DNA of 21,811 nucleotides from Armatimonadota bacterium. GTDB lineage: Bacteria; Sysuimicrobiota; Sysuimicrobiia; Sysuimicrobiales; Humicultoraceae. Location: positions 1-21,811 of the forward strand of contig JACQHU010000007.1 in the NCBI GenBank assembly GCA_016198805.1, given 5' to 3'. The notes under the pieces were generated by a model. That model was not told the origin of the DNA, ran no database searches, and was given only the letters and a program-made list of their open reading frames with translations. The translations under genes and the position numbers were made by a program. Shown one piece after another: positions 9,007-15,637 of the stretch. Positions within the stretch are counted from its first letter, which is position 1. Each line of letters begins with the position of its first letter.

Positions 9007-9063
9007 ACGCGCCCTTTTCCTATGCTGTGGGCGGGTCCCGCACGAGGGCCGGGTGGACGCTGA

Positions 9064-9924
9064 GTGGAGAGCCGGTTTCCTATCCTCGCCAAGACGATGC
9101 TGGCCCCGACGATCGCGCGAGTCATCGTCGGGGCGCCGCTGGTCGCCCGAAAGGCTCGGGCCGGAAACTTCATCATCGTGCGGGTGACCGAGGCGGGCGA
9201 GCGCATCCCCTTGACCATCGTGGACGCCGACCCTGCCGGAGGCACAATCACGCTCATCGTGCAGGCGGTCGGCAAGACCACGAAGCTGCTGTGCGCCCTG
9301 CAGCAGGGGGACGTCCTGCGCGACGTGGTGGGTCCTCTGGGGAACCCCACGCCCATCGTGGGATGCGGGATCGTGGCCTGCGTCGGCGGTGGGGTCGGGA
9401 CGGCCGAACTGTATCCCATTGCGCGAGCGCTCCACCAGGCCGGCACCATCGTGCATGCCATCATCGGCGCGCGGACCCGCGAGTTGGTCATCCTGGAGCG
9501 GGAGATGGCCGCGTGCTCGACCAGCCTGGCGGTCACCACGGACGATGGATCCTACGGCCGGCGGGGGGTGGTGACCGACGCCCTGGGGGACCTCCTGGCG
9601 GGGACGCCTGAGGTCGGCGCGGTCTATGCCATCGGCCCCCTGGTGATGATGAAGGCCGTGGTGGACCTGGTCCGGCCGCTGGGCCTCGCCACGTATGTCA
9701 GCCTCAACGCCATCATGGTGGACGGCACGGGCATGTGCGGAGGGTGCCGGGTGACCGTCAACGGGCAGATGAAGTTCGCCTGCGTGGACGGCCCCGAGTT
9801 CGACGGGACCGCGGTGGATTTCGACGAATTGATCGTGCGCAACCGGTCCTACGCCGATCTCGAGCGCATCGGCGATCAACGGCTGACGTGCGAACTCGCC
9901 TCTGCCGGGACGGAGACGCGATGA
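9064..9924 (+). CDS. NfnA-like FAD/NAD-binding [2Fe-2S] subunit (ferredoxin-NADP+ reductase alpha / sulfide dehydrogenase beta family)
   Basis: A 286-residue flavoprotein of the dihydroorotate-dehydrogenase electron-transfer/NfnA family. The N-terminus (VIVGAPLVARKARAGNFIIVRV, ERIPLTIVD) is the FAD domain, and GCGIVACVGGGVGTAELYPIARAL is the nucleotide-binding loop. The C-terminal cluster motif runs from D220 through C225, C228 and C240. The spacing (5, 3 and 12) equals the Asp/Cys3 ligand set known for the [2Fe-2S] cluster of Thermotoga NfnA. It would transfer electrons between NAD(H) and the partner subunit. The chosen GTG start fits family N-termini but has a poor ribosome site; ATG 9097 is an alternative. 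The stop overlaps the next gene by ATGA. Confidence 0.88.
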   Translation: MESRFPILAKTMLAPTIARVIVGAPLVARKARAGNFIIVRVTEAGERIPLTIVDADPAGGTITLIVQAVGKTTKLLCALQQGDVLRDVVGPLGNPTPIVGCGIVACVGGGVGTAELYPIARALHQAGTIVHAIIGARTRELVILEREMAACSTSLAVTTDDGSYGRRGVVTDALGDLLAGTPEVGAVYAIGPLVMMKAVVDLVRPLGLATYVSLNAIMVDGTGMCGGCRVTVNGQMKFACVDGPEFDGTAVDFDELIVRNRSYADLERIGDQRLTCELASAGTETR

Positions 9925-11387
9925 CGGGCGTCAACACGCTGCGGCCTGCCGAGCGCTTGAAGATCCCACGGCAGCAGGCGATTGAACGGCCCCCGGAGGA
10001 ACGCTGCCGGACCTTCCAGGAAGTGTCGCTCGGCTTCGACGAGGAGCGCGCGCTGGTCGAAGCGTCCCGATGCCTGGAGTGTAAGGATGCCGCGTGTGTC
10101 AAAGGGTGTCCGGTCAACGTCGACATCCGGGGGTTCATCGAACTCCTGCTGGCGCGCGACCACCTGGGCGCGATCAACAGGATCCGCGAGGCCAACGCGC
10201 TCCCCGCCGTCTGCGGTCGGGTCTGCCCGCAGGAGACCCAGTGTGAGCTGATGTGCGTGCTCGGCAAGAAGTACACGCCCATCGCCATCGGGAAGCTGGA
10301 GCGGTTTGCGGCGGACTACGAAATCCGCCACGGGCTCCTCCTGCCGCCTCCGCGTGCGCAGCCCGGGGGCGAACAGGTGGCCATCGTCGGCTCAGGGCCC
10401 TCCGGCCTGGCCTGCGCGGCAGACCTGGCCAGGCTTGGATACCGCGTGACGATCTTCGAGGCGCTGCACGCGCCGGGTGGCGTGTTGCGCTACGGGATCC
10501 CCGAGTTCCGTCTCCCGCGGGAGGTCCTGGATCTGGAAATTCAGCGCATCGAAGCCCTGGGCGTCGAGATCGTCACGAACGTGGTGGTCGGCAAGACCGC
10601 GACCATCGACGAACTCTTCGAGGAGTGGAGGTTCGCTGCCGTCTACCTGGCCACGGGTGCCGGGACGCCGCACTTCATGGGCATCCCGGGGGAGAATCTG
10701 GTCGGGGTCTACTCCGCCAACGAGTTCCTGACGCGGGTGAACCTGATGCAGGCGCACCGCTTCCCGGACTTCGATACCCCCATCAAGGTCGGCCGAACGG
10801 TCGCGGTGATCGGCGGCGGCAACACTGCCGTGGACGCGGTGAGGACGGCGCGGCGCCTTGGCGCGCAGCAGGCCTACCTGATCTACCGCCGGTCCCGGGA
10901 CGAGATGCCCGCCCGCCGGGAAGAGATCCTCCATGCCGAGGAAGAGGGGGTGCGGTTCATCCTGCTGACGACCCCCATCCGCATCCTGGGCGGGCCGGAT
11001 AACCGGGTGTGCGGCATCGAGTGTCAGCGGATAGCTCTCGGCGAGCCCGACATGACCGGCCGGCGTACGCCGATGCCGATTCCGGGATCGGAGTTCATCC
11101 TGCCGGTGCAGACGGTCATCGAAGCCATCGGCGCGCGTGTGAATCCCATCATCCAGACCACCACCCCCGGTCTTGAAAGCGACGCGCGCGGCACCGTGGT
11201 CACCGACGAGACGAAGCGGACCAGCCGCCCCGGCGTCTTCGCCGGCGGGGATCTGGCCCGGGGCGGGGCCACGGTCATCCTGGCGATGCGGGACGGGAGG
11301 GTGGCGGCGGCCTCTATCGATGAGTACCTGAGGGCGAGGCGGCAGGCCGCACACCCCGTGGGAGCCGCCGCGGGGAACGTTGGCTGA
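9921..11387 (+). CDS. NfnB-like NADPH-dependent oxidoreductase (GltD/glutamate synthase small-subunit family)
   Basis: A 488-residue iron-sulfur flavoprotein. Two four-cysteine sets lie in the N-terminal helical domain (C51, C54, C59, C63 and C98, C102, C108, C112), enough for two [4Fe-4S] clusters. An FAD-binding VAIVGSGPSGLACAADLA follows at about 153-170, and an NADPH-binding VAVIGGGNTAVDAVRTARR at about 294-312 is followed by YRRSRDEMPARREE. With the upstream subunit it matches the NfnAB heterodimer, which links NADH, NADPH and ferredoxin by electron bifurcation. Homologues are often named sulfide dehydrogenase or homotetrameric glutamate synthase, so the physiological reaction is inferred. 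It starts at ATG 9921 inside the ATGA overlap. About 30 residues precede the cluster domain. Confidence 0.9.
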   Translation: MTGVNTLRPAERLKIPRQQAIERPPEERCRTFQEVSLGFDEERALVEASRCLECKDAACVKGCPVNVDIRGFIELLLARDHLGAINRIREANALPAVCGRVCPQETQCELMCVLGKKYTPIAIGKLERFAADYEIRHGLLLPPPRAQPGGEQVAIVGSGPSGLACAADLARLGYRVTIFEALHAPGGVLRYGIPEFRLPREVLDLEIQRIEALGVEIVTNVVVGKTATIDELFEEWRFAAVYLATGAGTPHFMGIPGENLVGVYSANEFLTRVNLMQAHRFPDFDTPIKVGRTVAVIGGGNTAVDAVRTARRLGAQQAYLIYRRSRDEMPARREEILHAEEEGVRFILLTTPIRILGGPDNRVCGIECQRIALGEPDMTGRRTPMPIPGSEFILPVQTVIEAIGARVNPIIQTTTPGLESDARGTVVTDETKRTSRPGVFAGGDLARGGATVILAMRDGRVAAASIDEYLRARRQAAHPVGAAAGNVG

Positions 11388-11392
11388 GGGCA

Positions 11393-11421
11393 GGGCCAAA
11401 GACCCCCCGGTCTGTCGGCCC
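11393..11421. terminator. Symmetric hairpin between convergent genes
   Basis: GGGCC/GGCCC and GACC/GGTC stack into one hairpin with an AAA/TGTC internal loop and a CCCC apical loop. It fills the 36-base spacer between the convergent nfnB-like and aminopeptidase genes and may terminate from both sides. There is no T-tract. Confidence 0.4.
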
Positions 11422-11423
11422 GG

Positions 11424-12911
11424 TTACGTTCGCGCCGTCACGTATTCCAGCAGCGTGCGCACCGCATAACCTGACGCGCCCTTCGGCTGGATGACGCTGG
11501 TGCCTTCCTCGGTCTCGAGGAAGGAGACCGGGGCGATGTCGATGTGCGCCCACGGCACGGAGCCCGCGAACTCCCCGATGAACGCCCCGCCTTTCTGCGC
11601 GCCGCCGTACCGCCCACTGGAGTTCTTGAGGTCGGCCACATCGCTGCGCATGGCCCTCCGGTACTCCTCGAAGAGGGGGAACGCCACCAGACGCTCGCCG
11701 GCCCGGGCCGCCGCCGCGACCAGCCGATCGACCAGGGGCTGATCGCTCCCCATCACCGCGGCTGCGAATGGGCCCAGCGCGATGCGGGCCGCACCGGTCA
11801 GGGTCGCCAGGTCGATGATCTCGTCCGGGCTGCCCGCGGCCAGGTGCGCCACGGCCTCGGCCAGGACCAGCCGGCCTTCCGCGTCGGTGTTGGCGATTTC
11901 GATCATCGCCCCGTTGACCGCCCTGACGATGTCGCCCGGCCGCATCGACCGGCTTCCCACGGCGTTCTCGACCGCCGCGATGGCCGCGGTCACGCGAACC
12001 GGCGGAGCCACCAGCGGGAGCGTGCGCATCACCGCCAGGACCGCGGCAGCCCCGGCCATGTCGCCTTTCATGGTCTGCATGCCCTCGGCGGTCTTGATAT
12101 CCACCCCGCCGGTATCGAAGGTCACGCCTTTGCCCGCGATGGCTACGGTGCGCTTCGGCCGCGCGGGCGCGTAATCGATGAGGATGAAGCGCGGGGTGTG
12201 CGCGCTGGCGCCGCCGACGGCCAGGATGACCTCCATCCCGCGCTTCTTGAGATCCTGGGGCCCCCAGACCTGGACCTTGATTTTGGTTCCCCGGCCGATC
12301 TTGCGGGCTTCGGCGGCCAGCGCCTCAGGGGTCATGACATTGGCCGGTTCATTGACCAGGTCACGCGCGTAGTTGACGGCGTCGGCGACCACCTGGCCGC
12401 GCCGCCGGCCGGCTTCGACCGCGGCGGCCTCGGCCCGGTTCGCCGCCAGCAGCTCGACGTTGATGTCGCCTCCCTTTTCCTTCTTGTACTTGGTGAAGGC
12501 GTAGGTGCCGAGCAGGGCCCCCTCGGTTCTGGTGGCCGCGACGACGGCCGGCTCCCAGTCCTTATGCTGCAGCGGAGGAAAGGCCAGGCGCCCGAGGCGC
12601 CGTTCCTGCGTGGCGCGGGCCAGGGCGGCCGCCGCCAGGCGCAGCCGGTCGACGGTGAAGGATTCCCGCTCGCCGAGCCCCACCGCCGCCACGCGCGCCG
12701 CGGGCAGGCGACCGTGGGTGTGGACCACCAGCACCTTGCCCAGTTCCCCGGCGAAGCGCTCTTCTTGCAGCGTGCGGACAAGATGGCCGCCCAGGGCCTG
12801 GTCCACCTTGGCCGCGATCCCCTCCAGACGCCCCGGCGCGCTGAAGATGCCGACGGCCAGGACGTCGCACCGGTGTGTCAGGGGATCGGCCACGATCACG
12901 CGCACAGTCAC
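11424..12911 (-). CDS. pepA: Leucyl aminopeptidase (M17 family)
   Basis: A 495-residue M17 metallo-aminopeptidase that removes N-terminal residues from peptides in the cytoplasm. The complete active site is present: metal ligands K261 and D266 in GKGVTFDTGG, D284 in MKGDMAG, and D343 and E345 in NTDAEGR; catalytic K273 and R347. Each sits nine positions lower than its E. coli PepA counterpart, so catalytic competence is well supported. The frame is open further upstream, but the GTG at 12911 is chosen because AAGGAGG lies 8 bases before it. This GTG overlaps the TGA of the upstream cyclodeaminase-family gene (GTGA), so the two genes are coupled. Confidence 0.95.
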   Translation of the reverse strand: MTVRVIVADPLTHRCDVLAVGIFSAPGRLEGIAAKVDQALGGHLVRTLQEERFAGELGKVLVVHTHGRLPAARVAAVGLGERESFTVDRLRLAAAALARATQERRLGRLAFPPLQHKDWEPAVVAATRTEGALLGTYAFTKYKKEKGGDINVELLAANRAEAAAVEAGRRRGQVVADAVNYARDLVNEPANVMTPEALAAEARKIGRGTKIKVQVWGPQDLKKRGMEVILAVGGASAHTPRFILIDYAPARPKRTVAIAGKGVTFDTGGVDIKTAEGMQTMKGDMAGAAAVLAVMRTLPLVAPPVRVTAAIAAVENAVGSRSMRPGDIVRAVNGAMIEIANTDAEGRLVLAEAVAHLAAGSPDEIIDLATLTGAARIALGPFAAAVMGSDQPLVDRLVAAAARAGERLVAFPLFEEYRRAMRSDVADLKNSSGRYGGAQKGGAFIGEFAGSVPWAHIDIAPVSFLETEEGTSVIQPKGASGYAVRTLLEYVTART

Positions 12912-13918
12912 AGAGGGGTCCTCCTTCGTGAGGGTCTTACCGGCGTACCCGGCTCGTTTCCCGGGAGACCGGAAATCTCGTGTCCTGCCCCGGCGGCGGT
13001 CGCGCGCCGGTAGAGCCACTCCATGGTCATTACGTCTTCCAGGGCGATCCCCTGGGATTCGAACAACGTGATCTCGTCCGGCCGCTGCCTGCCCGGGTGA
13101 CTGCCCGCGACGATCGCGCCCAGTTCGATCACCCGATCCCAGACGGGCTCGCCCGCGCGGGAGGCGGCGATCAGGTCGCCGCATTCGATGCGCGCCTGCT
13201 CCACGGAATCCGCGGCGATGAGGTCACTGCGCCGCACCGCCTCGGCATCGATCTCGACGCGGGACGCCGCGTTGGATCCGATGGCGTTGACGTGCATGCC
13301 GGGCCGCAGCCACTCGCCCCGGAGCACCGGCTCTTTCGAGGACGTCGCCGTGACCACGATGTCCGTTCCGGCGACCGCCTCGTCGGCGCTGTCGACGGCG
13401 ACGACCTCGGCCCCCAGCTCCTGAGTCATGTCCCGGGCAAAGGTCTCTCGGTGCTCCGCTGTGCGGCTGTAGACTTTGACGAGCGCGATCGGCCGAATCC
13501 GCGCGATGGCCTGCACCTGGCTCCGCGCCTGCCAGCCTGCGCCGATCACCCCCAGGGCGCCGGCTTCCGGGCGCGCCAGGTACCTGGTCGCCACCGCGCT
13601 GGCCGCGCCGGTCCGCATCTGGCCGAGCCGGTTGGCCTCAGCCAGTAAGACGACCGCGCCGTCCTCCAGGCGGTACAGCACGCCGATGAACCGCGTTCCC
13701 CGCGGTGAGGTCGCGTACGCCTTCAGGCCTGCCACCCCAAGGGATGGTACCGCCGCGTGCATCACGTGCAATGTTCCCGAAGGTGTGACGCTGCGACTCC
13801 GCGGCTGGTTGACCGCCGCGTCCTCTCCAAACAGGCGAATGCCCTCTTCCACCGCGGCGATGACGTCGTCCATCGCCAGGAGCGCGCCGACCTCATCTTC
13901 TGTTAGCCACAGCGCCAT
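12908..13918 (-). CDS. Ornithine cyclodeaminase / mu-crystallin family protein
   Basis: A 336-residue protein with the family's NAD(P)-binding core ALGVIGAGWQARSQVQAIA and the preceding EANRLGQMRTGAASAVATRYLA segment, which is diagnostic. Members include ornithine cyclodeaminase, alanine dehydrogenase and ketimine reductases, so the exact reaction on an amino acid or imine is open. The chosen ATG 13918 (MALWLTEDEV) matches family N-termini and follows a GAGGG stretch. The frame stays open upstream through the antisense of the M20 gene, but that stretch has no family similarity and is a GC-rich shadow. It leads the operon with pepA and is divergent from the selenoprotein pair across 210 bases. 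Confidence 0.9.
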   Translation of the reverse strand: MALWLTEDEVGALLAMDDVIAAVEEGIRLFGEDAAVNQPRSRSVTPSGTLHVMHAAVPSLGVAGLKAYATSPRGTRFIGVLYRLEDGAVVLLAEANRLGQMRTGAASAVATRYLARPEAGALGVIGAGWQARSQVQAIARIRPIALVKVYSRTAEHRETFARDMTQELGAEVVAVDSADEAVAGTDIVVTATSSKEPVLRGEWLRPGMHVNAIGSNAASRVEIDAEAVRRSDLIAADSVEQARIECGDLIAASRAGEPVWDRVIELGAIVAGSHPGRQRPDEITLFESQGIALEDVMTMEWLYRRATAAGAGHEISGLPGNEPGTPVRPSRRRTPL

Positions 13919-13982
13919 CCAGTGCCCTCGTTCGCCGGGTGGGGAATCCTCGGAATACGCAGGTTCAATGTTCCGCAACCTT

Positions 13983-13995
13983 AGGAAGGCTTCCT
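13983..13995. promoter_or_regulatory. Dyad in the 210-bp divergent intergenic region
   Basis: AGGAAG-G-CTTCCT is a perfect 6-base dyad between the divergent cyclodeaminase-family and M20 genes. On the minus strand a TTGACC (14022-14017) lies about 18 bases upstream of a TAGAGG-like hexamer overlapping the dyad, a weak promoter candidate for the minus-strand operon. A GC-rich stem (GGTGGG...CCCACC) lies nearby at about 14008-14037. Function is a guess. Confidence 0.25.
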
Positions 13996-14128
13996 CTAGC
14001 CCGCCATGGTGGGCGCGGTCAACACGGCCCCACCAGGGCCAGGAAAGGCGCCCCGGGCAGAGCGTACGGCGTCCCGGAGGGAATGTCCCGGCCTCCACGA
14101 AACCAGCAGTCAGGGAGGGGGTCTTCAG

Positions 14129-15313
14129 GTGACCGAACATCTGTTCGCTGAAATCGAAGCCAGCAGGCCGTCCCTCATCTCGCTGCGACGCGACCTTCAT
14201 GCCGCTCCGGAACTCGCCTTCCAGGAAGTCAGGACAGGCGCTCTGGTGGCCGACCGGCTGCGCGCAGCCGGCCTGGAGGTCCGCAGCGGCCTGGCCCGGA
14301 CCGGCGTCGCCGGGATACTGCGCGGCGCCCGGCCTGGCCGCGTCGTGCTGGTGCGCGCGGACATCGATGCCCTCCCGATCGAGGAAGCCAGCGACGTCCC
14401 CTACCGGAGCCGCCAGCCCGGCGTGATGCACGCCTGAGGGCACGACGGCCACACCGCGGTCGCGGTGATCCTGGCCGAACTCCTCGCCCGCCGGCGGGCC
14501 GACCTGCCGGGGACGCTGATCTTTGCCTTCCAGCCGGCGGAAGAGATCGCCGGTGGGGCCCTGCCGATGATCGAGGCCGGGGTCATGGACGACCCCCGGG
14601 TGGACGCCGTGGTCGGCCTCCACCTGTCGAACGTCCTCCCCGTGGGAACTGTCTCGCTCCGCGACGGTCCGTCCCTGGCGTCGATGGACGAGATGGCCGT
14701 CACCGTGGAGGGGCGAGGCGGCCACGGGGCGATGCCCGAGCGGGCGGTCGACCCGATCGTGGCGGCCGCGCACGTGATCACGGCGCTGCAGACGCTGGTC
14801 AGCCGCGAAACCTCGCCGGTGGACGCGGCCGTCGTCACCGTCGGGGTGATTCACGCCGGCACCGCCTTCAACATCATCCCTGACCGGGTGGAGATGCTCG
14901 GCACGGTCCGCGCGTTCACCCCAGAGGTGCGCGACCGTACCCTGCGGCGCATCGAGGAGATCGCGACCGGGACGGCGGCCGCGCTCCGGTGCCACGCGAC
15001 GGTGGCGTACCGGTTCGGGTGCCCGCCGCTGGTCAACGACCCTACGGTGACCGCGGTCGTCCGCGACGCGGCGCGTCAGGCGGTGGGCCCCCAGCAGGTG
15101 AGGGAGGCGGAGCTGTGGACCGCCAGTGACGACATGGCCTATTTCCTGGAGCGCGCGCCGGGCTGTTACTTTTATGTCGGATCCAGCAATGCGGCGCGCG
15201 GGCTCGACGCCGGCCACCACAGCGCCCGCTTTGATATCGACGAGGACGCGCTGGTGGTGGCGGCCAAGGTCCTGGGCGGTGCCGCGCTCAGGCTGCTCGA
15301 GCCCCGGCCGTGA
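14129..15313 (+). CDS. M20D amidohydrolase/aminoacylase with in-frame TGA (predicted selenocysteine) at the metal-binding cysteine
   Basis: Read through one TGA, this is a complete 394-residue M20D protein (N-acyl-amino-acid amidohydrolase / hippurate hydrolase / ILR1-like family). Landmarks in order: LRRDLHAAPELAFQE, ADIDALPIEE, VMHA-U103-GHDGH, AFQPAEE (E138 catalytic, E139 ligand), GLHLSNVLPVG (H165), the dimerisation domain beginning at about MDEMAVTVEGRGGHGAMPE, and AGHHSARFD (H364). The TGA replaces the cysteine of MHACGHDGH, a direct metal ligand in the family; the other ligands (H105, E139, H165, H364) are intact. Without read-through the product would stop after 102 residues. A SECIS-like stem-loop follows. 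The start GTG 14129 has GGGAGGGG 7-8 bases upstream. The expected reaction is hydrolysis of an N-acyl amino acid or related amide; the substrate is unknown. A nonsense-mutated pseudogene is the alternative, disfavoured because the rest is undamaged and the next gene shows the same pattern. Confidence 0.88.
14435..14437 (+). other. Predicted selenocysteine codon (TGA), Sec103 of the M20D amidohydrolase
   Basis: In-frame TGA in the context V-M-H-A-TGA-G-H-D-G-H-T. The family consensus has cysteine here. TGC to TGA is a one-base change, and Sec/Cys interchange at this exact site is the classical sign of a selenoprotein. Several other genes in the window end with TGA, so it is a true stop elsewhere. 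Confidence 0.85.
14447..14476 (+). promoter_or_regulatory. Predicted bacterial SECIS element of the M20D gene
   Basis: GGCCA (14447-14451) pairs with TGGCC (14472-14476). CACCGC (14452-14457) pairs with GCGGTG (14462-14467). The apical loop is GGTC and ATCC bulges on the 3' side. The loop starts 20 bases after the TGA with G in its first two places, which fits the bacterial SECIS rules (loop 16-37 nt downstream, early loop G). It would bind SelB. Caveat: stems form easily in high-GC DNA. Confidence 0.7.
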
Positions 15314-15348
15314 GCGCGGCCGCGCGGACCGCGGGAAGGAGGGAACGC

Positions 15349-15570
15349 ATGGCGGGCCGGCTCATCATGTATTCCCTCAGCGACTGACCGACGTGCGTAC
15401 ACGCGAGGCGTGTCCTCGCAAAGCGCAGGGTGGACTTCGAGGAGATCCCCGTGGACGATGAGGCGGCGCTGCAGCGCCGCGTCATCGCGCTGAGCGGCCA
15501 GAACACCGTCCCGGTGTTCGTGCATCCGGACGGCTGCGTCGAAGTGGGCTTCGAAGGGGAGACCGGCTGA
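15349..15570 (+). CDS. Glutaredoxin-like selenoprotein with UPTC redox motif (in-frame TGA)
   Basis: A 73-residue thioredoxin-fold protein when the TGA at codon 13 is read as Sec. The order is beta strand LIMYSLSD, redox motif U13-P14-T15-C16, helix VHARRVLAKRRV, strand FEEIPVDD, then ALSGQNTVPVFV with the cis-proline P55, and the end VEVGFEGETG. This is the ordinary short glutaredoxin/NrdH plan; the usual motif is CPxC, so TGA occupies the attacking cysteine. Selenocysteine glutaredoxins are known in other bacteria. ATG 15349 has a strong AAGGAGGG 5 bases upstream; without read-through only 12 residues would be made. It lies 35 bases after the M20D gene and is presumably co-transcribed. It would act as a thiol/selenol reductant, possibly of its neighbour. 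It ends with a second, terminating TGA. Confidence 0.87.
15385..15387 (+). other. Predicted selenocysteine codon (TGA), Sec13 of the glutaredoxin
   Basis: In-frame TGA reading YSLSD-TGA-PTC, at the N-terminal cysteine of the glutaredoxin CPxC motif. Downstream homology continues in the same frame to the C-terminus. Confidence 0.87.
15394..15420 (+). promoter_or_regulatory. Predicted bacterial SECIS element of the glutaredoxin gene
   Basis: Lower stem TGCG (15394-15397) with CGCA (15417-15420), internal loop T / CCT, upper stem ACACGC (15399-15404) with GCGTGT (15408-15413), apical loop GAG. The loop begins 17 bases after the TGA and its first base is G. The plan (6-bp upper stem, larger 3'-side bulge, short lower stem) is very similar to that of the upstream gene. 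Confidence 0.72.
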
Positions 15571-15573
15571 TAC

Positions 15574-15609
15574 CTCTGACTGTCGGGCCGGAGGCCCGGC
15601 CTGCCAGAG
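15574..15609 (+). terminator. Strong hairpin at the end of the selenoprotein pair
   Basis: CGGGCC-GGA-GGCCCG (15584-15598) is a perfect 6-bp stem, enclosed by CTCTG (15574-15578) and CAGAG (15605-15609). It begins 4 bases after the glutaredoxin stop and sits between convergent genes. No T-tract follows; it probably ends or protects the transcript. Confidence 0.5.
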
Positions 15610-15637
15610 CACCGCGCCGCCTCTAAGGAAGCCTCTC

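Larger units (their letters stand above)
8685..9063. other. 379-bp non-coding gap with two hairpins
   Basis: No credible gene was found. A short frame at 8697-8803 encodes an arginine-rich, unrecognised peptide. Two inverted repeats are listed separately. The distal part ends in CGCGCCCTTTTCC just after the second hairpin, and the next start codon follows about 57 bases later. I looked for a cobalamin-type riboswitch and tRNA-like structure and saw neither. Confidence 0.6.

Noticed and set aside
8685..9063. Cobalamin riboswitch or tRNA-like structure
   Set aside because: A CAGTCAGGAG-like stretch and GC-rich stems caught the eye, but the B12 box, the conserved core and tRNA landmarks are all missing.
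12908..15220. A 770-residue minus-strand frame suggesting a fusion upstream of the cyclodeaminase-family protein
   Set aside because: The first 434 codons are the antisense of the M20D gene, are rich in His/Gln/Arg/Gly and resemble no family. Family similarity begins only at 13918.
14129..15313. M20D gene as a pseudogene with a nonsense mutation
   Set aside because: There is only one interruption, it falls exactly on the conserved metal-binding cysteine, all other catalytic residues are intact, and the adjacent gene shows the same TGA-for-cysteine pattern with its own stem-loop.
14129..15570. General reassignment of TGA (to Trp, Gly or Cys) in this organism
   Set aside because: TGA is the normal stop for livG, livH, livM, the Nudix gene, the aquaporin, both Nfn-like genes, the YceI gene and the GGDEF gene, and also ends both predicted selenoproteins.
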